A stretch of DNA of 26,015 nt from Euryarchaeota archaeon UBA28 (GTDB lineage Archaea; Thermoplasmatota; Poseidoniia; Poseidoniales; Thalassarchaeaceae): assembly GCA_002501605.1 (NCBI GenBank), contig DANW01000030.1, positions 95,389 to 121,403 of the forward strand, written 5' to 3'. Below, in pieces: positions 17,161-24,581 of this stretch (its first letter is position 1; the number at the start of each line of letters is the position of its first letter). The notes below the pieces were generated by a model that was not told the DNA's origin, did no database searches, and worked only from the letters and a program-made list of their open reading frames with translations. The position numbers were made by a program, and so were the translations under genes.

Positions 17161-19191
17161 TCAAATCCTCCTTCTAGGTAGGATAACTCCAAGTGAGAAT
17201 GCAATAATCAAACTCATCAATCCACTAGCCGGAAGTATTCCTGGAGGTTCATCAGCTGGTTCTTGTGGGCCAACAACGACTTGTTCGAATAATCGAGAAT
17301 TATTCACCATCATCTCCACTTCAGAGCATTTTCCAGATTCATCACATCCCTCCACGATTACCCGGTGCTCCCCAGATTCCCAAAGTGTGAAGTCGATATG
17401 AGGGGTTGACCAAGAGTTTCCAGATACGCTCACAGAACCTGCCATCGCACCATTTAATTTCATCGTGAAAGAGACGGATTCTCCATCGGGATCGCTGTAT
17501 TGTCCTCTCATCAACCAACAGCACCCTTCCCACTCAGAATCCGTGATAGAAATCAAAGGAGGTGTACTTTCTTTGACAATCCCTAACATGTAAGTGTAGT
17601 CCATCGGGAAGACCTCATCACCTGTGACAGTGATACGAATATCTACCAGTCCAGGAAGCATGTTAGAAGAGTCCCCTACTATATCGATAGAGTCCGATGA
17701 AATAATTTCCACTGTCCCTATTTCCTGACTAACAGGTCCTTGAACTAGTTGAGCCACAACACTCAACGCTGGCCAGTTGGCTTCCGAATGAACAGTAATA
17801 TGATGGGGATTGGTTAATGTATCAGAGTCAGAGTAAACTGAGAATGGGACTCCGATGTGCCAGGTCCTCTCACTTGTAGCTAATCCTTCCCCGTCCGTCG
17901 CTTGACATGTGACATCTAACGTACCAGATTCTGGAATAATCGCCCTAATCGATCTGTCGGGCTCCTCATCCAACTCCATGCCTGATCCATCTCGGCATGA
18001 TATTTGCAGGTTTGAGACCCCATTTTCATCGTAGAACCATCTTGAGACCGCATCATTCCAATCGGCCCAAATCACATCCCCTGAGAAAGGGACAGGAAAC
18101 CACGTGCCGTTCGCTGGTGCATCATCCGTCCAGATGGGAGGGGCTGGTTCTGGAATTGGTTCGGTAGTGAAGTCGAAAAACAAATCTTCTCCCAACGGCC
18201 AATCCTCTCTATACCCATTAGGGCTAAGCTCCAAAGTCAGTTTACCATCTTCGTTTTCAATGAGATCGAAGGACGATGATCCATCGCCGATACAACCCCC
18301 AACTGTCGGCGCCAATCCTCCAGCAGTAGACTCATTCAATCCAACATCCCTGCCTTCACATTCATCCCACATCTCCAAACGCAGGTTCTCCATCTCTGGG
18401 AAAGTGAAGTCAAACCTTGCTCCTGACAGGTTCGAGGCATTCATTGAGAATGTGAATTTGTTTGGATCATCCACCCCAGAGATGGATAGCGTGGCATTGA
18501 GCCAGAGCTGAACCCTGCATTCGTCCATTCCAACATCGAATGAGACATCCGTATCACAATCCCTATCGTCGTCGGGAATAACTGGGACTTCATTGCACTC
18601 GCTTCCGATGGATGAAGTACAGCTCCTCATCTGGGAATGCCGTGGAGGAACTATATTCCACTCCTCGATCTCAACTCCATCCTCCTCCCAGCTAGTGTTC
18701 TTCCAATCGATTCCAACACCTCCTCTGTGTGCTGGCCCATCCCTCAGACCAATCCTAGTCAAGGTGTGCTCGATACATTCGCTAGCTAAGGCCCTGAAGA
18801 ATTCCCTCTCATCCGTGGAAAACCAACCGTCTCCTCCCTTGTTAGGGTCAAGCAGTTCCATGAACTCATCCATAGTTAGTCTTAATTCATCAGCCAAAGT
18901 TCCGTTGACCCAAGCTACTGCTTGGACATCGGCGCTTTCCCAATCGTCGTTGATGATGATATCAAAAGTGGCCTTGGAATACTCAAACATGTTCTCGAAA
19001 GTTATTGAGCCACATTGTTCCTCCAGACTTCCTCCACCTCCGCCGATCTGAAACATTTTGTGCGGGACTGAATCCACATCATTGCTGTCGGCAACATCAT
19101 TGAATGGCATTGAAATGATTGATATTACAACCACTAAGCAGAACCATTGACCCTCGGATATGCTTCTCATATCCTTAACAAGAGGGGCCAT
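17161..19191 (-). CDS. Secreted surface protein with LPASG-type C-terminal sorting signal
   Basis: I do not recognise a specific family. From ATG 19191 the product has 676 residues. A signal-like segment (QWFCLVVVISIISMPF) lies near the N-terminus. A Gly-rich stretch and an acidic loop DPNKGGDGWFSTDERE, somewhat like an EF-hand, follow. Several cysteine pairs lie in the first third, and the rest is beta-rich Ig- or PKD-like modules (for example ISCRDGSG...VTCQATDGEG and RVIVEGCDESGKCSEV). The C-terminus has three parts: Pro-rich linker and LPASG, a hydrophobic span (LMSLIIAFSLGVIL), then PRRRI, resembling a sortase or archaeosortase-type anchoring signal. The frame extends to a TTG at 19221; ATG 19170 is also possible. 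It is divergent from the FEA1-like gene; the shared gap holds a DtxR-like site 33 nt from this start, so iron control is possible. Its stop nearly abuts gar1. Confidence 0.8.
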   Translation of the reverse strand: MAPLVKDMRSISEGQWFCLVVVISIISMPFNDVADSNDVDSVPHKMFQIGGGGGSLEEQCGSITFENMFEYSKATFDIIINDDWESADVQAVAWVNGTLADELRLTMDEFMELLDPNKGGDGWFSTDEREFFRALASECIEHTLTRIGLRDGPAHRGGVGIDWKNTSWEEDGVEIEEWNIVPPRHSQMRSCTSSIGSECNEVPVIPDDDRDCDTDVSFDVGMDECRVQLWLNATLSISGVDDPNKFTFSMNASNLSGARFDFTFPEMENLRLEMWDECEGRDVGLNESTAGGLAPTVGGCIGDGSSSFDLIENEDGKLTLELSPNGYREDWPLGEDLFFDFTTEPIPEPAPPIWTDDAPANGTWFPVPFSGDVIWADWNDAVSRWFYDENGVSNLQISCRDGSGMELDEEPDRSIRAIIPESGTLDVTCQATDGEGLATSERTWHIGVPFSVYSDSDTLTNPHHITVHSEANWPALSVVAQLVQGPVSQEIGTVEIISSDSIDIVGDSSNMLPGLVDIRITVTGDEVFPMDYTYMLGIVKESTPPLISITDSEWEGCCWLMRGQYSDPDGESVSFTMKLNGAMAGSVSVSGNSWSTPHIDFTLWESGEHRVIVEGCDESGKCSEVEMMVNNSRLFEQVVVGPQEPADEPPGILPASGLMSLIIAFSLGVILPRRRI

Positions 19192-19223
19192 TGGACAAGA
19201 CTCTATCGCAGGTAAAACCAAAG

Positions 19224-19239
19224 TTTAGGGAGACCTAAA
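19224..19239. promoter_or_regulatory. DtxR/IdeR-like operator, copy 2 (divergent promoter)
   Basis: TTTAGG-GAGA-CCTAAA, a perfect inverted repeat identical in both arms to copies 1 and 3. It lies 44 nt before the FEA1-like ATG (19283, +) and 33 nt before the surface-protein ATG (19191, -), so it could control either or both. AT-rich sequence on its right side (TAAAATACAAATACC) may hold the promoter elements. Confidence 0.75.
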
Positions 19240-19282
19240 ATACAAATACCAGAGTCTCTCGCGAAGGCCCGAGGATGATACT

Positions 19283-20542
19283 ATGAATCTGAAAATGAAA
19301 AGCACAATGATGACAATGATGTTCCTACTCAGTGCCCTTGCGGGGTGCGCAGGTGGGGATGGCGCGGTTGACCTGGATGACTCTGATGGAGGGTATGATT
19401 ACGCTTCCAACGTAGACAACCACCGCATGCTGATGGGAGATGTCTGTGACATCAAGGACCTATCCGGAGCATACGACTGGGATGGCGTCAAGGACATCTA
19501 TGAGAACGGAGAATACGCAGAGAAGTCTGACGGTTCCTACAGGACACTGATGGGCTTCGCTGATGCAGCAGGCAAGAACCACGCATATGATGACTACTAC
19601 GGAGCCGATGGCTCATGGAACGACTTCGTTTCCGCTGCTATCGACGGAACTGGACCATTCGATGGTGAGTCTGATACAGTAAGGGACCAGGCAGTCGAGA
19701 AGGGAATCCAGAACGGTGTAATGACCGCGTACGCGATCCACGAGCTAAATGCAGCTATCATCAAGGCCGAGGCAGGAAACTGGGGCCCAGATGACGCACA
19801 GCACGCTTGGGACGAGGGATGGGCATTCTACCACGGACCGGATGACGCAGACGCAGACTTCGATGGATGTGGACCATTCGCCACCGCAGCAAAGAGAGGT
19901 GGAAACTTCGGGACAGGAGATGCAACCAACATCGCTACACTCGCGGCAATGAACGATGGACTAGCCGCATTGGTAGCTGAGGACATGCAAGGAGTAATCG
20001 ATGCTCGCGACGAAGTCTTGAAGAACGTCGTAATCGTTTACTCACAGGCTTCTGTAAGATATGCTTCCAAGATGACCGTTGACCTCGATGAGGCAAACGG
20101 CGACTACGACAAGCACCAGGCTGAGGGCCATGCCTTCTTCAGAGTGATCGAGGCTTACGTGGCCGACTACACAGATGCTTGTTACAATAACCAGACTCAC
20201 GGTATGGCATACCTAGGAGCTGGTGTTGCATCCAACTGTGACGCGTTCGTATGGACACAGCACAACGGTGAGGGAGATTACATGTGCTACAACACAGACC
20301 TACACTTTGTTTATGCTGAGGGCACAACCGAGGAAATCTGCGACGGCTTCGCCTCTGTTTTCCCTGGTAGCGGAATGCCAGGCTACTACGCTGACTACGG
20401 CGCATCCAAGATCGTTGAAATCTTCGACTTGAAGAACGACGGCGACACAGACGCAGATTATGAGGCCCATCTACGCATGTACCTACAACCTGTCTGGGAT
20501 GCATTCGGCATAACAGCTGACGATATCGGAACACTTCAGTGA
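19283..20542 (+). CDS. FEA1/phytotransferrin-like iron-assimilation lipoprotein
   Basis: The 419-residue protein has a lipoprotein signal (FLLSALAGC, Cys22) and is expected to be anchored outside the membrane. It resembles the FEA1 (iron-assimilating) family of algae, which includes phytotransferrin/ISIP2a, proteins that concentrate iron at the cell surface. Features seen: DWDGVKDIYENG (66-76), an acidic Tyr-rich region, EKGIQNGVMTAYAIHELNAA (139-158), HAWDEGWAFYHG (174-185), FATAAKRGGNFGTG (199-212) and a second HQAEGHAFFRVIEAY (278-292). The paired H.A..EG.AF blocks suggest two related helical halves. Six or more cysteines lie in the last third. ATG 19283 has GAGG 8 nt upstream. A TTTAGG-N4-CCTAAA site precedes it, supporting iron-repressed expression. 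The family call comes from motif memory without an alignment; imelysin-like iron lipoproteins are the main alternative. Confidence 0.75.
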   Translation: MNLKMKSTMMTMMFLLSALAGCAGGDGAVDLDDSDGGYDYASNVDNHRMLMGDVCDIKDLSGAYDWDGVKDIYENGEYAEKSDGSYRTLMGFADAAGKNHAYDDYYGADGSWNDFVSAAIDGTGPFDGESDTVRDQAVEKGIQNGVMTAYAIHELNAAIIKAEAGNWGPDDAQHAWDEGWAFYHGPDDADADFDGCGPFATAAKRGGNFGTGDATNIATLAAMNDGLAALVAEDMQGVIDARDEVLKNVVIVYSQASVRYASKMTVDLDEANGDYDKHQAEGHAFFRVIEAYVADYTDACYNNQTHGMAYLGAGVASNCDAFVWTQHNGEGDYMCYNTDLHFVYAEGTTEEICDGFASVFPGSGMPGYYADYGASKIVEIFDLKNDGDTDADYEAHLRMYLQPVWDAFGITADDIGTLQ

Positions 20543-20573
20543 ACAATTGAACTGGAAAGATATAGCCATAGCT

Positions 20574-20604
20574 CTGCAGTAAACTGCAGATGACACAACT
20601 TTTT
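20574..20604 (+). terminator. Intrinsic-type terminator after the FEA1-like gene
   Basis: CTGCAGT (20574-20580) and ACTGCAG (20583-20589) form a 7-bp hairpin with a 2-base loop, followed by a T5 run at 20600-20604, 32-62 nt after the FEA1-like stop. It probably ends that transcript, making the next gene a separate unit. Confidence 0.5.
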
Positions 20605-20684
20605 GTTGGCAGGGGGCGCATTAGCGTCATACACACACCCAATCATCAATTTCGAATCCGCAGTTCGGAACGCCCCCTGTCAAC
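20605..20684. other. Long stem-loop: 14-bp inverted repeat with 52-base loop
   Basis: Positions 20605-20618 (GTTGGCAGGGGGCG) pair with 20671-20684 (CGCCCCCTGTCAAC) over 14 positions, 13 of them Watson-Crick and one G-U. The loop contains a possible inner hairpin, TCCG (20657-20660) with CGGA (20666-20669). It ends four bases before the TATA box of the two-lobed transferrin-like gene. It could be a structured RNA at the end of the FEA1 transcript, a small RNA or a mobile-element remnant. I see only the symmetry. Confidence 0.5.
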
Positions 20685-20687
20685 ACC

Positions 20688-20695
20688 TATAAAAT
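20688..20695 (+). promoter_or_regulatory. Archaeal TATA box for the two-lobed transferrin-like gene
   Basis: TATAAAAT lies 58 nt before GTG 20746. With the usual archaeal spacing of about 25 nt, transcription would start near 20714-20720, leaving a short leader. Confidence 0.55.
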
Positions 20696-20745
20696 GGGAT
20701 ATTAGAAACTAAAAGCGTCAAATACCACAATCCTTGGTCATTGGC

Positions 20746-22887
20746 GTGAAGTCATCAACAGCTAATCCAAAGCTGTCAACCGGTACCGGGGTTAGAGCTT
20801 CAATGATGGCTGTTTTAGTTATATCATGCGCGGTCTCTGGTTGCATAGGTCAAGATGTACCTGAAGGGGAAAGAATATCCATCACAATCGCCTACGAGGT
20901 TTCTCCAAACGTGGTCGATAATGTCTTGAGTCCGCAGATTTTTTCCGACCACATTTCCAAGATCTCAAACTTTGACGTTACAATAAATATAGTCGACTCC
21001 AAGGTGGCCATGTTAGAGGCACTTAGGTTTGGAAATGTCGATGTCGCGTACATGGACAGTGGTAACGCGTGGATCGGGTGGAACCAATATGGAATAGAGG
21101 TTCTAGCCGCCGACCAAAAATCTGATGGAAGATCTTACTACAACGCGAACGCATGGGTATTGAATGATAGTGACATGGCAATTGCCCATCTCGACTCAGA
21201 TCAGCTCACTAACCCATTTTCCCTCATGGAAAGTAAGGTGTCATGTCACACGGGTTGGCTAGACTCAGTTGGAATGATGCTTCCAATGGGCTTCCTGCTA
21301 GGTCTGGGATATGCGAATATTGTGGGTGATCCAAACGATATCGAATCACTCAGGGGAACAATCCATGGATTCTTTAGCCAGAACTCTTCAATCCCTGATC
21401 CAGGAACGTCGCTATATGGATTCTCAGGAGCCCTAAAATGCCTCTCAGAAGGGTCCGGGGACATAGCATTCGCCAAGGAAAACTCAATCCAAGATTTTTG
21501 CCCGATAGGAAATCATGAGATGAGGGAAGACTGGTGCTTAGACAATAGCAGGTACGTACCCCTTCCTGCCTTTGCAAAGGCACCCAGTGACGTTTTCGTT
21601 TACAATCCAGACTATCTCAATAATGAGACACTCGAAGAGCTAACCATGCTTCTGACAACTCTCGATGATAACGACGAGTCATCACAAATACTTTCCAATA
21701 CTTTCGGAACCGAAGGGGTCGTCAAAACCAACTCAGATGAACACTTGGGAACCTACTCTTCTCTAGTAGTGGGTATACCTGGCATATCAGCTTATTTCAT
21801 TGACGAACAACCCCCAGGAGAAGACATCACCATAACAGTAGAGGAGCTGAGAATAGCCTTCCAAATTGAGGATTCTACCGGTGGAACCAATCAAGACCCA
21901 AATCTACTGGCTGTATTTCTGAGTGAACAACTCGGAGTGAATGTATCAATAGTCTACGTTGATTCCGAATATGAAAAAATCATCTCTCTTGAATCAGGGG
22001 AGTCGCACATAGCATTCATGGAACATACATCTTCTCTTGTTGCATGGAAGAAACACGGGTTAGCAGTTCTGGCAGCAATACAGAACGACGACCAAACCAC
22101 ATCTTCGGCGATATCTGGATGGTCCTTATCAGGAAGCGGAATTTTAGAAAATGATGAATCAGACAGTAGTATAATTGACCCCTATGGCGCAACAAAGGGG
22201 GTTGTCTCTTGCCATACTGGTACTGATCCATATACTAGTTCAATAGCATCATTATCCTACCTCATCGATATTGGACAGATATTGAATGATAATGAATCAT
22301 CATTTCTAAGTCAAGAATCACAAATCATGTCTCACTTCAATTACAGCTCCTCGATACCAATGCCCAATTCTTCGTATTTTGGTGAATCAGGCGCAATAAG
22401 GTGCCTCTCTGAGGGATATGGAGAGATCGCGTTCTTAAGTGAAAATTACATTTCCAACGAATGTTCAGTATCAATCCAAGAAGGAGAGGACTGGTGTCTG
22501 GGGGAATCCAACTACACATCACTTGGAATTATCGGGAGCTTTCCTAGCACCTCCGTAATGTACAATCCACTTGTCCTAGACACCAGAAGTAGGGCGTCAA
22601 TACTGAACTCCCTAATCGATTTGAACTATGATATGTATTTGGAGAATTATTCCCGTCCAGGTTTCGGAACATATACCGGATGCTACGATATATCGGTCCA
22701 CAAGGTATTCGAGAATATCCCAAAACAGAGCTGTGGAGACGAGATTCTGAAGAATATCTTGAAAGGGCCTGGAATAGTTAGAGCCAACTCACAAGAACAT
22801 CTCGGCGAATATTCTGAGGATGTTCTGATGGTACCAGGGGGTTTCTACGCCGTTGAGGAGTACATGTTGACAGAGCAACCCAATTGA
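20746..22887 (+). CDS. Two-lobed transferrin-like lipoprotein with degenerate second lobe
   Basis: The 713-residue product (GTG 20746; TTG 20734 would add four residues) has a lipoprotein signal ending VSGC (Cys33) and two tandem PhnD/transferrin-like lobes, about 45-355 and 362-710. Lobe 1 is close to the protein at 15003-16067: Asp104, Tyr131, Cys167-His-Thr169-Gly, Cys232 and an EDWCLDNSR stretch that recalls transferrin LLCLDNTR. At the other iron-ligand positions it has Phe226 for Tyr and Asp282 for His, and Asp173 replaces the anion-binding Arg. Lobe 2 keeps SCHTG (Cys489) and Cys553 but has Glu426, Ser453, Glu547 and Thr602 at the four ligand positions, so classical iron binding there is unlikely. 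Each lobe ends with an EHLG.Y...PG motif. The two-lobe plan mirrors animal transferrins. It precedes the ABC genes by 73 nt and is probably their binding protein or a surface receptor; the ligand is uncertain. Confidence 0.88.
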   Translation: MKSSTANPKLSTGTGVRASMMAVLVISCAVSGCIGQDVPEGERISITIAYEVSPNVVDNVLSPQIFSDHISKISNFDVTINIVDSKVAMLEALRFGNVDVAYMDSGNAWIGWNQYGIEVLAADQKSDGRSYYNANAWVLNDSDMAIAHLDSDQLTNPFSLMESKVSCHTGWLDSVGMMLPMGFLLGLGYANIVGDPNDIESLRGTIHGFFSQNSSIPDPGTSLYGFSGALKCLSEGSGDIAFAKENSIQDFCPIGNHEMREDWCLDNSRYVPLPAFAKAPSDVFVYNPDYLNNETLEELTMLLTTLDDNDESSQILSNTFGTEGVVKTNSDEHLGTYSSLVVGIPGISAYFIDEQPPGEDITITVEELRIAFQIEDSTGGTNQDPNLLAVFLSEQLGVNVSIVYVDSEYEKIISLESGESHIAFMEHTSSLVAWKKHGLAVLAAIQNDDQTTSSAISGWSLSGSGILENDESDSSIIDPYGATKGVVSCHTGTDPYTSSIASLSYLIDIGQILNDNESSFLSQESQIMSHFNYSSSIPMPNSSYFGESGAIRCLSEGYGEIAFLSENYISNECSVSIQEGEDWCLGESNYTSLGIIGSFPSTSVMYNPLVLDTRSRASILNSLIDLNYDMYLENYSRPGFGTYTGCYDISVHKVFENIPKQSCGDEILKNILKGPGIVRANSQEHLGEYSEDVLMVPGGFYAVEEYMLTEQPN

Positions 22888-22916
22888 TGTTGGATAAATT
22901 TCCCTCCATCAATACC

Positions 22917-22922
22917 ATATAT
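22917..22922 (+). promoter_or_regulatory. TATA box of the ABC transporter genes
   Basis: ATATAT lies inside the palindrome CCATATATGG (22915-22924), four bases before the DtxR-like site and 44 nt before ATG 22961. The spacing fits a promoter whose repressor site lies between TATA and the transcription start. Confidence 0.5.
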
Positions 22923-22925
22923 GGG

Positions 22926-22941
22926 TTTAGGACCGCCTAAA
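22926..22941. promoter_or_regulatory. DtxR/IdeR-like operator, copy 3
   Basis: TTTAGG-ACCG-CCTAAA, with the same arms as copies 1 and 2 but a different centre. It lies between the TATA-like ATATAT and ATG 22961, about 20 nt before the start, a position where a bound repressor would block transcription initiation. Confidence 0.75.
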
Positions 22942-22960
22942 CTATACCTTGGTGGGCGAT

Positions 22961-23665
22961 ATGCAGGCAGGCTCCAATCCCGACCAACCAATTTTGGTTT
23001 TGAAGGATGTGGCAATAGGATATGATTCCTCAGATCCACTTGTCAAAGTTCCTGATTTGCATGTCTTCCCCGGAGAAATAATTGCAATCGCAGGACCCTC
23101 AGGCATAGGCAAGTCAACCCTTCTAAGGACAATAGCTGGATTGGTGAGCCCTATATCTGGAACTCTCAAAGTGTGTGGCAGAACCCTTCCAGAAAATCCT
23201 CCAAGAGGACATCTCGGCTACGTCCCCCAAAAACTAGGACTTGTCCGGCACGCTAGCGTAAGACACAACGTATATCAGGGTGCAAGAGCTGGTACTAACA
23301 TACGGAAAGAAAGGCAAGATCGGTCTATTCGAGCCATAGAGGAAATGAAACTAACTGAAAAGTCCAGAGAACCGATTAGGAGGCTCTCAGGAGGGCAGCA
23401 GAGAAGAGTAGCGACCGCCCGTACTCTGGCCCAGAGGCCGAGGCTGATTCTGGCAGACGAGTTCCTCAGTGAATTGGATGAAGAGACTCTTTCATCCGTT
23501 CTGGAAGCCGTAACGAACTATGTAAGGGAAAACAACGCATCATTGATAGTTGTCGAGCACGATATCACCAGAGCCAAGATGATGGCCGACAGGCTCCTGA
23601 TAATCGACGATGGAAGAATGAACCCGTTCATTGAGGGAACCCAAGCATTGGAGGTAAATCCATGA
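22961..23665 (+). CDS. ABC transporter ATP-binding protein, PhnC-like
   Basis: The 234-residue cytoplasmic ATPase powers an ABC importer. Motifs: Walker A GPSGIGKST (45-53), Q-loop YVPQKLG with Gln90, signature LSGGQQRR (142-149), Walker B LILADE with catalytic Glu167, D-loop SELD and switch His200 (VVEHD). ATG 22961 is chosen over TTG 22949 because it leaves a proper leader after the operator and the product starts directly before the first conserved strand (PILVLKDVAIGY). Its stop overlaps the permease start in ATGA, so the two are translationally coupled. Similarity is to the PhnC/metal-type importer ATPases. Substrate follows from context: iron-type operator, transferrin-like binding proteins and FEA1-like lipoprotein point to iron, not phosphonate (inference). 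Confidence 0.92.
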   Translation: MQAGSNPDQPILVLKDVAIGYDSSDPLVKVPDLHVFPGEIIAIAGPSGIGKSTLLRTIAGLVSPISGTLKVCGRTLPENPPRGHLGYVPQKLGLVRHASVRHNVYQGARAGTNIRKERQDRSIRAIEEMKLTEKSREPIRRLSGGQQRRVATARTLAQRPRLILADEFLSELDEETLSSVLEAVTNYVRENNASLIVVEHDITRAKMMADRLLIIDDGRMNPFIEGTQALEVNP

Positions 23666-24579
23666 AGGTAGCCATCGACAGTGGGATCTTAACTAAATCC
23701 TTTCTTTGCATACTAATTTTAGCATTCCTTGTACTGAACGGTATGGTAAGTGATTGGGGAAGGCTAACTGGAGGTTTCGGAAATCTGAAAAATTTCTTCT
23801 ATCAGTCACTTTGGCCTCCTGACTGGAGCGTTCTGGAACCCCAAGTGTACCCGGTATGCACTGCAAGATATCCCTTTGAGTTCACCTGTTCTACCGCGTG
23901 GATAGGAGTCATAGAGACAATCAAAATAGCGTTTGTAGCGACCGTCTTTGGTATGGCTTTGTCTTTTCCCCTCTCCCTTGCCGCTGCTCGAAACCTCAGT
24001 CCAGGGTGGCTATCCTTCTCATCTAGATTTGTCCTATCAGCATTTAGAAGCCTCCCCAGCCTCATTTGGGCAATATTCTTTGTAATCCTAATTGGTATGG
24101 GGCCACTTTCAGGAGTTTTGGCAATGACAGTGTATACTGTGGGATACTTGGGTAAATTGTGGTATGAGGCGATAGAGGGCCTGAATAAGACTCCCTTGGA
24201 AGCCGCACAAGCGATGGGTTTGAGTCAGTATGAGACTGCCCTTGGTGTGGTAGTCCCCGAATCAGCAAACGAATTGATTTCCCACTCCATTTTCCTATTC
24301 GAGTACAACTTCAGATCCGGGACAATCATTGGCATAGTTGGAGCCGGAGGGATTGGGTATTACATTGACTTGTATCTAAGGTTCCTACAGTACGACAAGG
24401 TAATAGCTTATCTTCTCATAATATTCCTAGTGGTACTAATAATTGACTTCTTTTCCATTTATGCGAGGTCTTTCTTCACTGAAGATGACGATCTCAAGGC
24501 TCCCTCATGGTTCGAGGTCATATATGGTCTCGGAAGGGTAGCTAGTAATCCCTCATCCCTGTTTCGTGGTCGGCGATGA
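23662..24579 (+). CDS. ABC transporter permease, PhnE family
   Basis: The 305-residue membrane protein forms the transport channel. About six membrane segments: roughly 12-30, 84-110, 125-146, 148-166, 215-235 and 247-268. The PhnE-type pattern is clear: FRSLPSLIWAIFFVILIGMG (128-147), GYLGKLWYEAIEGL, the EAA loop KTPLEAAQAMGLSQYE (176-191) that docks on the ATPase, EYNFRSGTIIGIVGAGGIG (214-232) and a final IDFFSIYAR. An extracellular loop before the second segment (about 31-80) holds two cysteines (66 and 76) and is a possible contact for the binding protein. The start overlaps the ATPase stop by ATGA. No second permease gene is present, so the channel is probably a homodimer. The family is named for phosphonate uptake, but the surrounding genes suggest iron. 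Confidence 0.92.
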   Translation: MKVAIDSGILTKSFLCILILAFLVLNGMVSDWGRLTGGFGNLKNFFYQSLWPPDWSVLEPQVYPVCTARYPFEFTCSTAWIGVIETIKIAFVATVFGMALSFPLSLAAARNLSPGWLSFSSRFVLSAFRSLPSLIWAIFFVILIGMGPLSGVLAMTVYTVGYLGKLWYEAIEGLNKTPLEAAQAMGLSQYETALGVVVPESANELISHSIFLFEYNFRSGTIIGIVGAGGIGYYIDLYLRFLQYDKVIAYLLIIFLVVLIIDFFSIYARSFFTEDDDLKAPSWFEVIYGLGRVASNPSSLFRGRR

Positions 24580-24581
24580 AA

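Noticed and set aside
20651..20659. TTCGAATCC, which resembles a tRNA T-loop
   Set aside because: There is no acceptor, D-arm or anticodon structure around it; the flanking stem is 14 bp and does not make a cloverleaf.
20701..20714. TTAG-AAA-CTAA between the TATA box and start of the two-lobed transferrin-like gene, as a fourth DtxR-like site
   Set aside because: The arms lack the GG/CC and the spacing is 3 bases between TTAG and CTAA against 6 in the true copies, so it does not fit the pattern.
15003..24579. Phosphonate/phosphate uptake as the role of the ABC locus
   Set aside because: Fold similarity to PhnCDE is real, but the ligand-site residues, the operator type and the FEA1-like neighbour point to iron, and no phosphonate-metabolism gene is present.
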